Of a DNA stretch of 14,858 nt, positions 6,721 to 14,589 are shown in pieces. The notes under the pieces were generated by a model that saw nothing but the letters and a program-made list of their open reading frames with translations, did not search any database and was not told where the DNA came from. Position numbers and translations under genes: made by a program. Position 1 is the stretch's first letter; every line of letters begins with the position of its first letter. Origin of the DNA: Singulisphaera sp. GP187 (lineage in GTDB: Bacteria > Pseudomonadota > Gammaproteobacteria > Burkholderiales > Burkholderiaceae_C). The stretch lies in the NCBI GenBank assembly GCA_943327965.2, contig CALPYQ020000006.1, forward strand, positions 1 through 14,858, in the 5' to 3' direction.

Positions 6721-8516
6721 CATTGCGTACTCGTATTCACAAGACTTGTTTGGCGGCTTTGACCGCCCTGCTTTTGGCCAGCAGTTGGAGCGCTTGGGCG
6801 AAACGCCCCAACTTGGTGGTGATGTTGGCAGACGATTGGGGCTACAGCGATGTGGGCGCCTTTGGCAGTGAAATCCACACGCCGCATTTGAATCAACTGG
6901 CGCAAAGTGGCACGCGCTTTTCAAATTTCCATGTCAGCGCCTCTTGCTCGCCCACCCGCTCTATGCTTTTAACGGGTGTGGACAATCACTTGAATGGCGT
7001 TGGCAACATGCGCGAAACCATTCCACAGTCGCACGTGGGACGGGCAGGTTATTTGAGTGTGCTCAACAACCGCGTGGTCACTGTGGCCTCATTGCTCCAG
7101 GACAGTGGCTACCGCACCTATGTGGCGGGCAAATGGCACGTTGGCAAAGAACCCCACAATTTGCCGCCAGCCAGAGGCTTTGATCGCTCGCTGGTGATGG
7201 GCGACAGTGGCTCCGACAACTGGGAAACAGGCAAGCTGTATTTAGACCTGACCGACAAAGTTTATTGGTATGAGAATGGGCAAGAAGCCAAGATGCCCAA
7301 AGAGTTTTACTCTTCTGAGTTCTACATCAGCAAAACTTTGGACTATCTCAAAACCGACGCGAAATCGGACAAACCATTTTTTGCGTATGTGGCTTTTCAG
7401 GCCAATCACATTCCACTGCAAGCGCCGCAAGAATTCATCGACAAATACAAAGGCAAATACGACCAAGGCTGGGATGTGCTTCGACAAGAACGACGCAACA
7501 AAGCCATCGAATTGGGTTTGTTGCCTGCCAATACGCCTATGGCTGCATTGCCAAGCACCCACATTGCTTGGGACTCTTTAAGCCCCACCGACAAGGCCTA
7601 TCACGCTAGGCGCATGGAGGTTTATGCGGCCATGGCTGAAGCCATGGACCATCACATTGGCCGGCTCATGGCGCACCTCAAAGAAACAGGCGAGTACGAC
7701 AACACTGTGTTTGTATTCTTGTCGGACAACGGTGCAGAAGCTTCTGACCCCTACGCATTGGCAGTGGGTCGTTGGTGGCTAGATCAACATTACAACCGCG
7801 ACATCGACAGGCTGGGCAGCAAAGGCGCCTACAGCATCATAGGTCCCCAATGGGCCAGTGCCGCAACTTCGCCTTTGAGCACCTACAAGTTTTATGCAGG
7901 CGAAGGCGGTATTCGTGTGCCCTTGATTATTTCCGGCGTACCCTCCAAACGCAAAGACAACAGCCCTCGCATTCATCACAGCTTGACGCACGTCAATGAC
8001 ATCGTGCCCACCTTGTTGGACTTGGCACAAATTCAACACCCTGGTAGCAGCTACAAAGGACAAAGCATCTATCCACTGAGTGGCCACAGCCTGTTGCCTG
8101 TCATTGCTGGCACCGCAACACGTGTCCGCAGCCCTGATGAAATTTTGGGTTATGAGCTATCTGGCAATTCGGCTTTGTTCAAGGGCGATTACAAACTGGT
8201 CAGCAATTTAGCGCCTGTTGGCGATGGCAAATGGCATCTCTACAACATCATGACCGACCCTGGCGAGACCCAAGATCTTCAGCATGACAAGCCTGAATTG
8301 TTTCAAAGCATGCAGGCCGATTACGCCAAATGGGCCAAGGCCAACGGCGTGCTTGCAATGCCAGCAGGCTATGACCCGATTCAACAAGTCATCATCAATT
8401 CTTTGGTGTTTGTGTATTGGCCGCGTTACCAATGGCATTTGTTGGCATTTGTCATGGTACTGACATCAGCCCTGGTTTGGGCATGGCGCAGAAGACGCGC
8501 CAAAAGAATGGCTTAG
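6717..8516 (+). CDS. Arylsulfatase-type sulfatase with C-terminal membrane anchor
   Basis: A 599-residue sulfatase resembling bacterial arylsulfatases of the Pseudomonas AtsA type. An N-terminal export signal (about 1-28, ending WSAWA) precedes PNLVVMLADDWGYSDVGAFG, whose D39 and D40 bind the metal. The formylglycine motif is the canonical CSPTR (C77-R81) in SASCSPTRSMLLTG. Other active-site elements are GKWHVG (138-143), H231, LSDNG (336-340; D337, N338) and K391. Unusually, the protein ends in a hydrophobic segment at about 575-590 followed by RRRR, so it is probably tethered to the inner membrane by its C-terminus with the catalytic domain in the periplasm. It is longer than the roughly 530 residues of the soluble relatives. 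Its start overlaps the previous stop by four bases, pointing to translational coupling, and the next gene begins two bases after its stop codon. Confidence 0.92.
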   Translation: MTLRTRIHKTCLAALTALLLASSWSAWAKRPNLVVMLADDWGYSDVGAFGSEIHTPHLNQLAQSGTRFSNFHVSASCSPTRSMLLTGVDNHLNGVGNMRETIPQSHVGRAGYLSVLNNRVVTVASLLQDSGYRTYVAGKWHVGKEPHNLPPARGFDRSLVMGDSGSDNWETGKLYLDLTDKVYWYENGQEAKMPKEFYSSEFYISKTLDYLKTDAKSDKPFFAYVAFQANHIPLQAPQEFIDKYKGKYDQGWDVLRQERRNKAIELGLLPANTPMAALPSTHIAWDSLSPTDKAYHARRMEVYAAMAEAMDHHIGRLMAHLKETGEYDNTVFVFLSDNGAEASDPYALAVGRWWLDQHYNRDIDRLGSKGAYSIIGPQWASAATSPLSTYKFYAGEGGIRVPLIISGVPSKRKDNSPRIHHSLTHVNDIVPTLLDLAQIQHPGSSYKGQSIYPLSGHSLLPVIAGTATRVRSPDEILGYELSGNSALFKGDYKLVSNLAPVGDGKWHLYNIMTDPGETQDLQHDKPELFQSMQADYAKWAKANGVLAMPAGYDPIQQVIINSLVFVYWPRYQWHLLAFVMVLTSALVWAWRRRRAKRMA

Positions 8517-8517
8517 T

Positions 8518-9795
8518 ATGCAAACCACAGGCTACTTTGACAGTCCATGGCCCTGTGAAGATGCAGGCCCGGCACGACTTCAAGCAGCCGCAAACGCCTC
8601 TTCGTTGAACTTAGAAGCAGGCGCATCGCTTCAAGCCACCAGCCGGCGAACACATATGTCCACCATGACTGTGTTGGGCGCGCCAGGCGAAGTATTTTTA
8701 CTGACGCATTCGGTACTCAGATCACATTTAGGCTTTCCAAGCAGTGCCAACGTCAGCTTGATTGATCCCATCACCCTCAAAACTGTTCGGCAATCGGTCC
8801 CGTTGGCCGGCGGCCCCATGTGGCCTGGCGGTATGGCCGTCCATGCCAATGGCAGTTTGATCGTGGTCTATGGCAGGTATGCCCATAAACTGGATCGTCA
8901 GTGCAATTTGCTCAAGTCGTATTTATTGCCCATTCACGAAGCCTACAACTCTTTTGTGGTGTTGAACAACGGTTTGGTGGTGACTAAGAATTTATCAAGC
9001 AGCACCCCTGCGCAGCTGACAACACTGAACCCCGAGACATTCAAATCAGCATGCAACGATGTCATTTGCCCTGAAGCTTCCATTGCCCGCTTGAGTGCCA
9101 TTGGCAACACGGTGTATGTGGTGGGTGTGTCGCGTGTGTGGCGTTACCACTGGCATGACGCCTCACAACGATTGGTTCGCGATACAAAGTGGCAATGTCA
9201 CTACCTTCAAAACGCTCCTCAAAGTTATGCATGGGACATGGTCATTGAAGGCGATCATGGCTGGCTAATGGACAACGGCCAACACAACTACCTGATGAGC
9301 ATGTTGGGTGCCGGACAAAATAAATCACCCAATCGTTTGATTCGAATTTCCCTGAAGCAAACAGATTCATTTCAAACATGGCCCGTCAGTGGCCTGCCGT
9401 TTGGCAGCGTCACCAACCCGCCTTTGGTGGATGTCGCAAGGCGCATCGTGGTGGGTTTTGATTCAGCCAATCGACACCTGAAAGCATGGCGAATGATTTC
9501 ATCGCCAGATTCTTCAGACGTTCAATTGCAAGAAATTTGGCATCTCCCTGAAATGGGAGCGGCTAGCCACATGCTTTTATTCCCCAATTCAGGTGAGTTG
9601 TGCGTTAATGACTATGAGCGCTTCAACGAACAAGTGGTGGTGCTCGACATTGAAACAGGCCGAGAAAAATCGCGTGTGCGCACAGGTGGATGGATGCAAG
9701 GCGTGGTCTTTCCAAGCCCCGGTTGGCACAATGATTTTTACTGGTGCTCAATGGACCGACTAACTCGAGTCTTTCAGGCCACCCCAAGGACTTAA
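8518..9795 (+). CDS. Cytoplasmic beta-propeller-like protein of unknown function
   Basis: A 425-residue protein that I cannot place in a named family. It shows recurring blade-like strands typical of SMP-30, PQQ or quinoprotein-like propellers: SLIDPITLKTV (80-90), QLTTLNPETFK (166-176), DNGQHNYL (252-259), and near the end VVVLDIETGREKSRV. GGPMWPGGMAVHANGSLIVV (98-117) resembles the turn of a sugar-lactonase-type blade. No signal peptide or membrane segment is present, although most such propellers in catabolic clusters are exported. An internal ATG at 8656 is possible, but residues 5-45 look like genuine coding sequence, and the start at 8518 sits one base after the sulfatase stop. It could be a lactonase-like hydrolase or a scaffold. 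Confidence is good for a real gene and modest for the fold. Confidence 0.7.
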   Translation: MQTTGYFDSPWPCEDAGPARLQAAANASSLNLEAGASLQATSRRTHMSTMTVLGAPGEVFLLTHSVLRSHLGFPSSANVSLIDPITLKTVRQSVPLAGGPMWPGGMAVHANGSLIVVYGRYAHKLDRQCNLLKSYLLPIHEAYNSFVVLNNGLVVTKNLSSSTPAQLTTLNPETFKSACNDVICPEASIARLSAIGNTVYVVGVSRVWRYHWHDASQRLVRDTKWQCHYLQNAPQSYAWDMVIEGDHGWLMDNGQHNYLMSMLGAGQNKSPNRLIRISLKQTDSFQTWPVSGLPFGSVTNPPLVDVARRIVVGFDSANRHLKAWRMISSPDSSDVQLQEIWHLPEMGAASHMLLFPNSGELCVNDYERFNEQVVVLDIETGREKSRVRTGGWMQGVVFPSPGWHNDFYWCSMDRLTRVFQATPRT

Positions 9796-9801
9796 TTCAA
9801 C

Positions 9802-10593
9802 ATGAAAAAAACAATTTTGATTACAGGCGCAGGAACCGGCATCGGCAAAGATGCTGCGTTTGCTTTAGCGCTACGAGGTCATCGGGTATTGGCCACCACG
9901 CAAACCGAAGCACAAGTGAATGCATTAAAAGCTGAAGCCTCAAACCGAAATGTTGTGCTCGAAATTTTCAAACTTGACATCACCTTGGAGGCAGATCGTG
10001 AAAGTATTTCGGCCTACCCCATTGATGTCCTGATCAATAACGCTGGCATGGGTGAATCGGGCTCATTGGCAGAAGTGGACATGCAACGCGTTCGGCAACT
10101 CTTTGAAGTAAATTTGTTTTCAACTTTGGCACTGACGCAAGTGGCACTGCGCGGCATGATTGCCCGCGAAAAAGGAAGCGTCTTGTTTGTGAGTTCCATC
10201 GCAGGCAGAGTCCCCATGCCCTTTTTGATGCCCTACAGCATGAGCAAATTTGCGTTGTCAGCTGCAGGCGCAGGACTTCGTACAGAAATGGACCAACTTA
10301 AAAAGAACATTCAGATTGCCCTCATCGAACCTGGCGCCATTCACACAGGCTTCAATCAGGCCATGACCAACAGCAAGTACGAATGGATGAAGGAGTCGTC
10401 CTATTTTTCTCACCAAGCCGAGGCCATGAAGAAGAAAGAACGCGCCACATTTAAGTTCTTAGAGGCACGCAGCACGCAGGGCATCGTTCATCAAATTATC
10501 AAAGCAGCCGAGGCCAGCCGGCCCAAGCTGCGCTATGTCTCGCCTTGGATTCAAGGCTTTGGCATCCGTCTGGCCAGAATTTTTGGAGTTTGA
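9802..10593 (+). CDS. Short-chain dehydrogenase/reductase (SDR family)
   Basis: A 263-residue classical SDR, an NAD(P)-dependent oxidoreductase acting on an alcohol or carbonyl. It shows the cofactor motif TGAGTGIG (8-15), the structural NNAG (79-82), N104, catalytic S132 in SSIAG and the YSMSK motif with Y145 and K149. The basic residues and threonines after the second beta strand (about 30-34) do not clearly decide between NAD and NADP. It is cytoplasmic. AAGGA at 9786-9790 is a plausible ribosome-binding site, and the gene begins six bases after the propeller gene. In this context it may oxidise an alcohol released by sulfate-ester hydrolysis, which is inference. The family is certain and the substrate is not. 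Confidence 0.94.
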   Translation: MKKTILITGAGTGIGKDAAFALALRGHRVLATTQTEAQVNALKAEASNRNVVLEIFKLDITLEADRESISAYPIDVLINNAGMGESGSLAEVDMQRVRQLFEVNLFSTLALTQVALRGMIAREKGSVLFVSSIAGRVPMPFLMPYSMSKFALSAAGAGLRTEMDQLKKNIQIALIEPGAIHTGFNQAMTNSKYEWMKESSYFSHQAEAMKKKERATFKFLEARSTQGIVHQIIKAAEASRPKLRYVSPWIQGFGIRLARIFGV

Positions 10594-10595
10594 CA

Positions 10596-11678
10596 ATGCG
10601 TTTAACCAAAACAAGTTTATTTTTTCTTTTGCTGGCCTTGGTTGCTTTGCTAGCCGGCGCTTTGTATGCGTTTCGGGAACCGCTTAGCATGGCCGTTGCC
10701 AAACGCGTCGTTGTACAGCGCATGAGCAGCAATCCGCTTCAAGGCTTGCCCGATGGCTTGCACATTGCCGTGTGCGGTGCGGGCTCGCCCATGCCCGATG
10801 AAAAGCGTGGCGGCCCCTGCACCTTGGTCATTGCAGGTCAAAAAATGTTTGTCTTTGACGCTGGCAACGCTAGCGTTCGCAACATCAACAAAATGGGTTT
10901 CAACACCGGCCTCATTGAAGGTGTTTTTTTAACGCACTTTCATTCTGATCACATTGATGGCATGGGGGAGTTGCTGCTCCAACGCTGGGTTTCCAATTCC
11001 AACTCGCAGCCCCTGAATGTGTTTGGTCCAGAAGGCGTCGACACGGTTGTCAATGGCTTCATGCAGGCCTACAGCTTAGACCGCGGCTACCGAGTGGCGC
11101 ATCATGGTGAAGCCATTGTTCCCAGCAGTGGATTTGGCGCAAAACCCATTCAATTTAAAACCCAAGCCTTTGAAACCACACTGGTCTATGAAAGCCAAGA
11201 CACAAAAATTCATGCCTTCACTGTGGCCCACGCACCTATTCATCCAGCAGTGGGCTACAAAATTCAATACAAAGACAGAAGCATTGTCATCAGCGGCGAC
11301 ACCACCCCTTCTGTGCATGTGACCAAGGCCTCGCAAGGGGTGGATGTCTTGATCCACGAAGCCATGTCCATGGAATTGATGAAGTTGTTACAAGACGGCG
11401 CCAAAACAGCCAAACGTGACAAGCTAGAACAAATCATGAAGGACATCACGGACTACCACACCTCGCCCGTCCAAGCCGCCGAAATTGCCCAACAAGCCCA
11501 GGTGGGTTATTTGTTGTTGCACCACATTGCGCCACCCTTGCCTTTGCCTGGCTTGGTCGATGTTTTTCTGAAAGGTACCAGCGACGCCTTCAAAGGCAAG
11601 ATTCAAGTGGCCAAAGATGGTGATTTTTTAAGCTTGCCTGCAGGCCAAAAAACCATTCAAGTCAGTCATCTTTTTTAA
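10596..11678 (+). CDS. Membrane-anchored RNase Z-like metallo-beta-lactamase-fold hydrolase
   Basis: A 360-residue zinc hydrolase. The ATG at 10596 is preferred over one at 10545 because it has a Shine-Dalgarno GGAG at 10585-10588, follows the SDR stop by two bases, and yields a clean signal anchor (about 6-25). The metal site is HFHSDH (114-119), SGDT (D235), H254 in IHEAM, H288 in YHTS and H309/H310 in LLLHHIAPP. This order is the one found in RNase Z and in the zinc-dependent AtsA sulfatase of Pseudoalteromonas. The anchor places the enzyme outside the inner membrane, which argues against tRNA processing. It may be a further ester or sulfate-ester hydrolase, or a lactonase. Family and anchor are well supported; the reaction is inferred. 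Confidence 0.88.
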   Translation: MRLTKTSLFFLLLALVALLAGALYAFREPLSMAVAKRVVVQRMSSNPLQGLPDGLHIAVCGAGSPMPDEKRGGPCTLVIAGQKMFVFDAGNASVRNINKMGFNTGLIEGVFLTHFHSDHIDGMGELLLQRWVSNSNSQPLNVFGPEGVDTVVNGFMQAYSLDRGYRVAHHGEAIVPSSGFGAKPIQFKTQAFETTLVYESQDTKIHAFTVAHAPIHPAVGYKIQYKDRSIVISGDTTPSVHVTKASQGVDVLIHEAMSMELMKLLQDGAKTAKRDKLEQIMKDITDYHTSPVQAAEIAQQAQVGYLLLHHIAPPLPLPGLVDVFLKGTSDAFKGKIQVAKDGDFLSLPAGQKTIQVSHLF

Positions 11679-11704
11679 TGTGAATTTCTAGTCAGAGCCC
11701 CGCC

Positions 11705-12628
11705 ATGCGATCACTTCCACACGTTGCCAACTTTCTTCGAACCCCCGAAGAACGGTTTCAGCAATTGCCAGACTTTCCCTATGCACCCCACTACACCGAG
11801 TTAGGCGGACTTCGCATTGCCCACATCGATGAAGGACCCAGAGACGGTCCAGTGGTCTTGCTCATGCACGGCGAACCCGCTTGGTCATTTTTGTACAGAA
11901 AAATGATTCCCATTTTGGTGGCGGCTGGCATGCGCGTGTTGGTACCCGATCAAGTTGGTTTTGGTCGATCCGACAAACCGACCCAACGATCAGACTACAC
12001 CTACGAAAATCATGTGCAATGGATGAGTGCCTGGCTTGAATCTGTGGATGCCAAAGACATCACACTTTTCTGTCAAGACTGGGGCTCGCTCATTGGGTTG
12101 CGGATGGTGGCAGAAATGCCCGATCGATTTGCTCGCATTGCCTTAAGCAATGGCGGCTTGCCCACCGGCAAAGAAAAAATACCGCCCGCCTTTCACATCT
12201 GGCGCGCCTTTGCCATGTACAGCCCCTGGTTTCCCATTGGCAAAATTGTCAAAACGGGGTGCGCACAGGGCTTAAGCGACGCCGAAGTTGCCGCATACGA
12301 TGCCCCCTACCCCAACAGTCGCTACAAGGTGGGCGCCCGCGTGTTTCCCACCTTGGTGCCCATTCATCCGAATGATCCCGCCAGGCCCGCCAACGAGCGC
12401 GCCTGGGAGCTTTTCAAGGCCTGGCACAAACCGTTTTTGACCTTGTTCAGCACGCGAGACCCCGTCACAAAAGGTGGCCAAGTGGTGTGGCAGCACAAGG
12501 TTCCGGGCGCGTCAGGCCAAAACCACACTCAAATTAGGGGTGCAGCACACTTTGTCCAAGAAGATAAAGGGCAAGAACTTGCACGGGCTTTGATCCAGTA
12601 CATACACGACACCCCTCAAAATTCATAA
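11705..12628 (+). CDS. Haloalkane-dehalogenase-like alpha/beta hydrolase
   Basis: A 307-residue alpha/beta hydrolase resembling haloalkane dehalogenases of the DhlA subfamily, which displace halide from a carbon and leave an alcohol. The oxyanion motif HGEP is at 55-58. The nucleophile elbow CQDWGSLIGL places D125 as nucleophile with the halide-binding W126 next to it. A second halide-binding tryptophan could be W166 or W175 in the cap domain (about 155-225). The acid is probably D252 (FSTRDP) and the base H282 (GAAHFVQED). Length and spacing match DhlA (D124, W125, W175, D260, H289). Some relatives with these motifs act on other substrates, so dehalogenation is likely but not certain. It is cytoplasmic, 26 bases after the preceding gene, with a weak ribosome-binding site. 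Confidence 0.85.
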   Translation: MRSLPHVANFLRTPEERFQQLPDFPYAPHYTELGGLRIAHIDEGPRDGPVVLLMHGEPAWSFLYRKMIPILVAAGMRVLVPDQVGFGRSDKPTQRSDYTYENHVQWMSAWLESVDAKDITLFCQDWGSLIGLRMVAEMPDRFARIALSNGGLPTGKEKIPPAFHIWRAFAMYSPWFPIGKIVKTGCAQGLSDAEVAAYDAPYPNSRYKVGARVFPTLVPIHPNDPARPANERAWELFKAWHKPFLTLFSTRDPVTKGGQVVWQHKVPGASGQNHTQIRGAAHFVQEDKGQELARALIQYIHDTPQNS

Positions 12629-12654
12629 AATTCGATCCTTGTTTAGGATTTTTC

Positions 12655-13479
12655 ATGTCTGATCTTGCTGTTAGAAAACTTTTGGTGGACTTGAACACCC
12701 CCTTTGACACCCGTTGGTGTGGTGGCGACGCATTCAAATCTGCCTTTTTCAATGCGCTGTCCATGAGCTTCCCTGTGGGTGAGCAGTTTTTCATTGACTC
12801 GGTGCGTGAAGGCGCCAAGCAAATGGACGACGCTACGCGTGCCAAATTTGCATCAGAAGTACAAGGCTTCATTGGTCAAGAGGCCACACATCGCCGTATT
12901 CATGCTTTGTTCAATGGCCACTTAGAGTTGCAAGGCTTTGCCAACAAAATTGCGGTGCGTTCTGCCAATCGCATCAAAGCCAACGCACACCAAAATGTGC
13001 GTCAGCAACTGGCCGCCACAGCCGCCACCGAGCACTTCACCGACATCTTTGCCGACTGGCTGTTAAGCCACCCCGAAATTTTTGAAGGTGCCGAGCCGCG
13101 CCTCAAAACCATGTGGCAGTGGCATGCCGCAGAAGAAGCCGAGCATCGCTGCACCGCATTTGACGTCTACAAAGCTTTGGGTGGCAATGAAAAATGGCGC
13201 ATTCGCATTTTTCATTACGTGACCTACACCTTCATCACCGATGTGATGCTTCAAACCATGCACAACCTGTGGCGCGATGGCAGCTTGTTCAAGTTCAGTA
13301 CTTGGAAAAGTGGCTATCAGTTGTTGTTGGCCAAAGATGGCTTGTTCACCAGCAACTTTGGCCACTGGAAGTCCTACAAAAAAGCCAGCTTTCACCCTGC
13401 GCAGCAAAGCGACAAACTGTCACAGGAATGGCTGCAAAACAATACCAGTGCTTACAGTTTGGTAGGCTGCAGCAGTTGA
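12655..13479 (+). CDS. PF10118-type putative metal-dependent hydrolase with ferritin-like diiron motifs
   Basis: A 274-residue protein of the family labelled predicted metal-dependent hydrolase (PF10118, COG3687), which has no firmly known reaction. It is largely helical and shows an ordered carboxylate/histidine set: E43 in GEQFF, E76-x-x-H79 in QEATHRRIH, E126 in ATEHFT and E161-x-x-H164 in EEAEHR. This is the E...ExxH...E...ExxH arrangement of ferritin-like diiron proteins. A diiron oxygenase or a hydrolase are both possible. Translation is probably driven by AGGA at 12645-12648, six bases before the ATG. It is the last gene of the operon, 26 bases after the dehalogenase-like gene, and is followed by an inverted repeat at 13490-13526. 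Confidence 0.85.
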   Translation: MSDLAVRKLLVDLNTPFDTRWCGGDAFKSAFFNALSMSFPVGEQFFIDSVREGAKQMDDATRAKFASEVQGFIGQEATHRRIHALFNGHLELQGFANKIAVRSANRIKANAHQNVRQQLAATAATEHFTDIFADWLLSHPEIFEGAEPRLKTMWQWHAAEEAEHRCTAFDVYKALGGNEKWRIRIFHYVTYTFITDVMLQTMHNLWRDGSLFKFSTWKSGYQLLLAKDGLFTSNFGHWKSYKKASFHPAQQSDKLSQEWLQNNTSAYSLVGCSS

Positions 13480-13489
13480 TGCCCTGAGA

Positions 13490-13526
13490 TCAATCGACCA
13501 ATCCTTATTTGTGATGGGTCAATTGA
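13490..13526. terminator. Imperfect inverted repeat between convergent genes, possible terminator
   Basis: Arms of 14 bases (13490-13503 and 13513-13526) pair at 12 positions around a nine-base loop. They lie in the 68-base gap between the convergent last operon gene and the Bug protein gene. There is no run of T on either side, so intrinsic termination would be weak; the hairpin could serve both directions. Confidence 0.3.
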
Positions 13527-13547
13527 GCTTGATTTGCTCGGTGTTGC

Positions 13548-14540
13548 TTACTCGAGCTTGATATTGGCGGCCTTAATGACTTGCGCCCATTTTTCAATTT
13601 CAGCTTTTTGAAAACTCAGGACTTGCTCTGGCGTTAAAGCTGAGGGTTGCATCCCCAGACCTTTAATGCGTTCTTGCATTTCAGATGTTTGAATGATCTT
13701 GAGAATTTCGGCATGCAATTTATCAACAATGGGTTTGGGTGTGCCCGCCGGCGCAAACAAAGCTTGCCATGACACCACTTCAAAGCCTTGCGTGCCAGGC
13801 CAGCCAGATTCGGCAACTGTGGGCACATCGGTAAAAGCATCGGTCAATCGTTTGCTAGAGGTCACCGCCAGCGCGCGCAATTTGCCACTTTGAATGTGAG
13901 CCCCTGCCACCACTGTGGTGTCAAACATAAAGTCAACTTGTCCGCTCATGACGTCTTGTATTGCAGGCGCACTGCCTTTGTAAGGCACGTGCGTAAACTT
14001 CACATCCCCCTTGAAAGCCAATAGTTCTTGCGCCAAGTGTTGGGAAGTGCCGTTGCCTGCAGATGCGCCCGACAGCTTTCCAGGATTGGCTTTAGCGGCC
14101 AGCATCAAATCGCGAAGTGTTTTGTAAGGGCTATTGGCGGCTACCACCAACACAACAGGATTGGTGCCGTACAAATAGACGGGGGTAAATGACTTGATGG
14201 GGTCGTAGCCTAGCTTGGGATAAAGGCTGATGTTGATGGCATGCGAGCTGATGGTGCCGCCCAATAAATGATGACCATCGGCTGGGGCACGCGCTGCAAT
14301 TTCAGAGCCAACGCTGCCGCCTGCACCCCCCTTGTTTTCAATGACCATGCTAGTGCCCAACGCTGCGCCCAGTTTTTGAGACACCAAGCGCGCCAAGATA
14401 TCGGTCGTACCACCGGCAGGAAAAGCCACCAAATAATTGATCGGCTTAGAGGGCCATGCAGCTTGGCTGAAGGCTGATGTTGTGAGCAGGCCAGTAGCTA
14501 GGGCCCCAGACGTTTGCAAAAATTGACGCCGATCAGTCAT
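13548..14540 (-). CDS. Bug-family (TctC-type) tripartite tricarboxylate transporter solute-binding protein with Tat leader
   Basis: A 330-residue periplasmic binding protein of the Bordetella uptake gene (Bug/TctC) family, which captures small carboxylates or related molecules and may deliver them to a TctAB permease. The leader MTDRRQFLQ has the paired arginines (R4-R5) of a twin-arginine signal, with cleavage likely near AFSQA-AWP (about 27). The mature start, WPSKPINYLVAFPAGGTTDI, and the following IENKGGAGGSVGSE loop are typical of the family. AGGAG at 14551-14547 is a strong ribosome-binding site six bases before the ATG. The gene lies 49 bases downstream of the UxaA-type gene on the same strand, which suggests a sugar-acid ligand. 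No TctA or TctB gene is in the window; Bug proteins are often encoded alone. The ligand is unknown. Confidence 0.95.
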   Translation of the reverse strand: MTDRRQFLQTSGALATGLLTTSAFSQAAWPSKPINYLVAFPAGGTTDILARLVSQKLGAALGTSMVIENKGGAGGSVGSEIAARAPADGHHLLGGTISSHAINISLYPKLGYDPIKSFTPVYLYGTNPVVLVVAANSPYKTLRDLMLAAKANPGKLSGASAGNGTSQHLAQELLAFKGDVKFTHVPYKGSAPAIQDVMSGQVDFMFDTTVVAGAHIQSGKLRALAVTSSKRLTDAFTDVPTVAESGWPGTQGFEVVSWQALFAPAGTPKPIVDKLHAEILKIIQTSEMQERIKGLGMQPSALTPEQVLSFQKAEIEKWAQVIKAANIKLE

Positions 14541-14589
14541 AAGAGTCTCCTAGTTTTCATCCAAGTTATCGTTTGAAGGTTTCAAGGTT

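Noticed and set aside
10545..10595. An upstream ATG that would add 17 residues to the RNase Z-like protein
   Set aside because: The extension overlaps the SDR coding sequence and would place residues before the signal anchor; the ATG at 10596 has a good ribosome-binding site.
14573..14585. Short inverted repeat TTGAA-GGT-TTCAA between the UxaA-type and Bug genes
   Set aside because: The five-base A/T-rich stem is too weak to support a terminator or regulator site.
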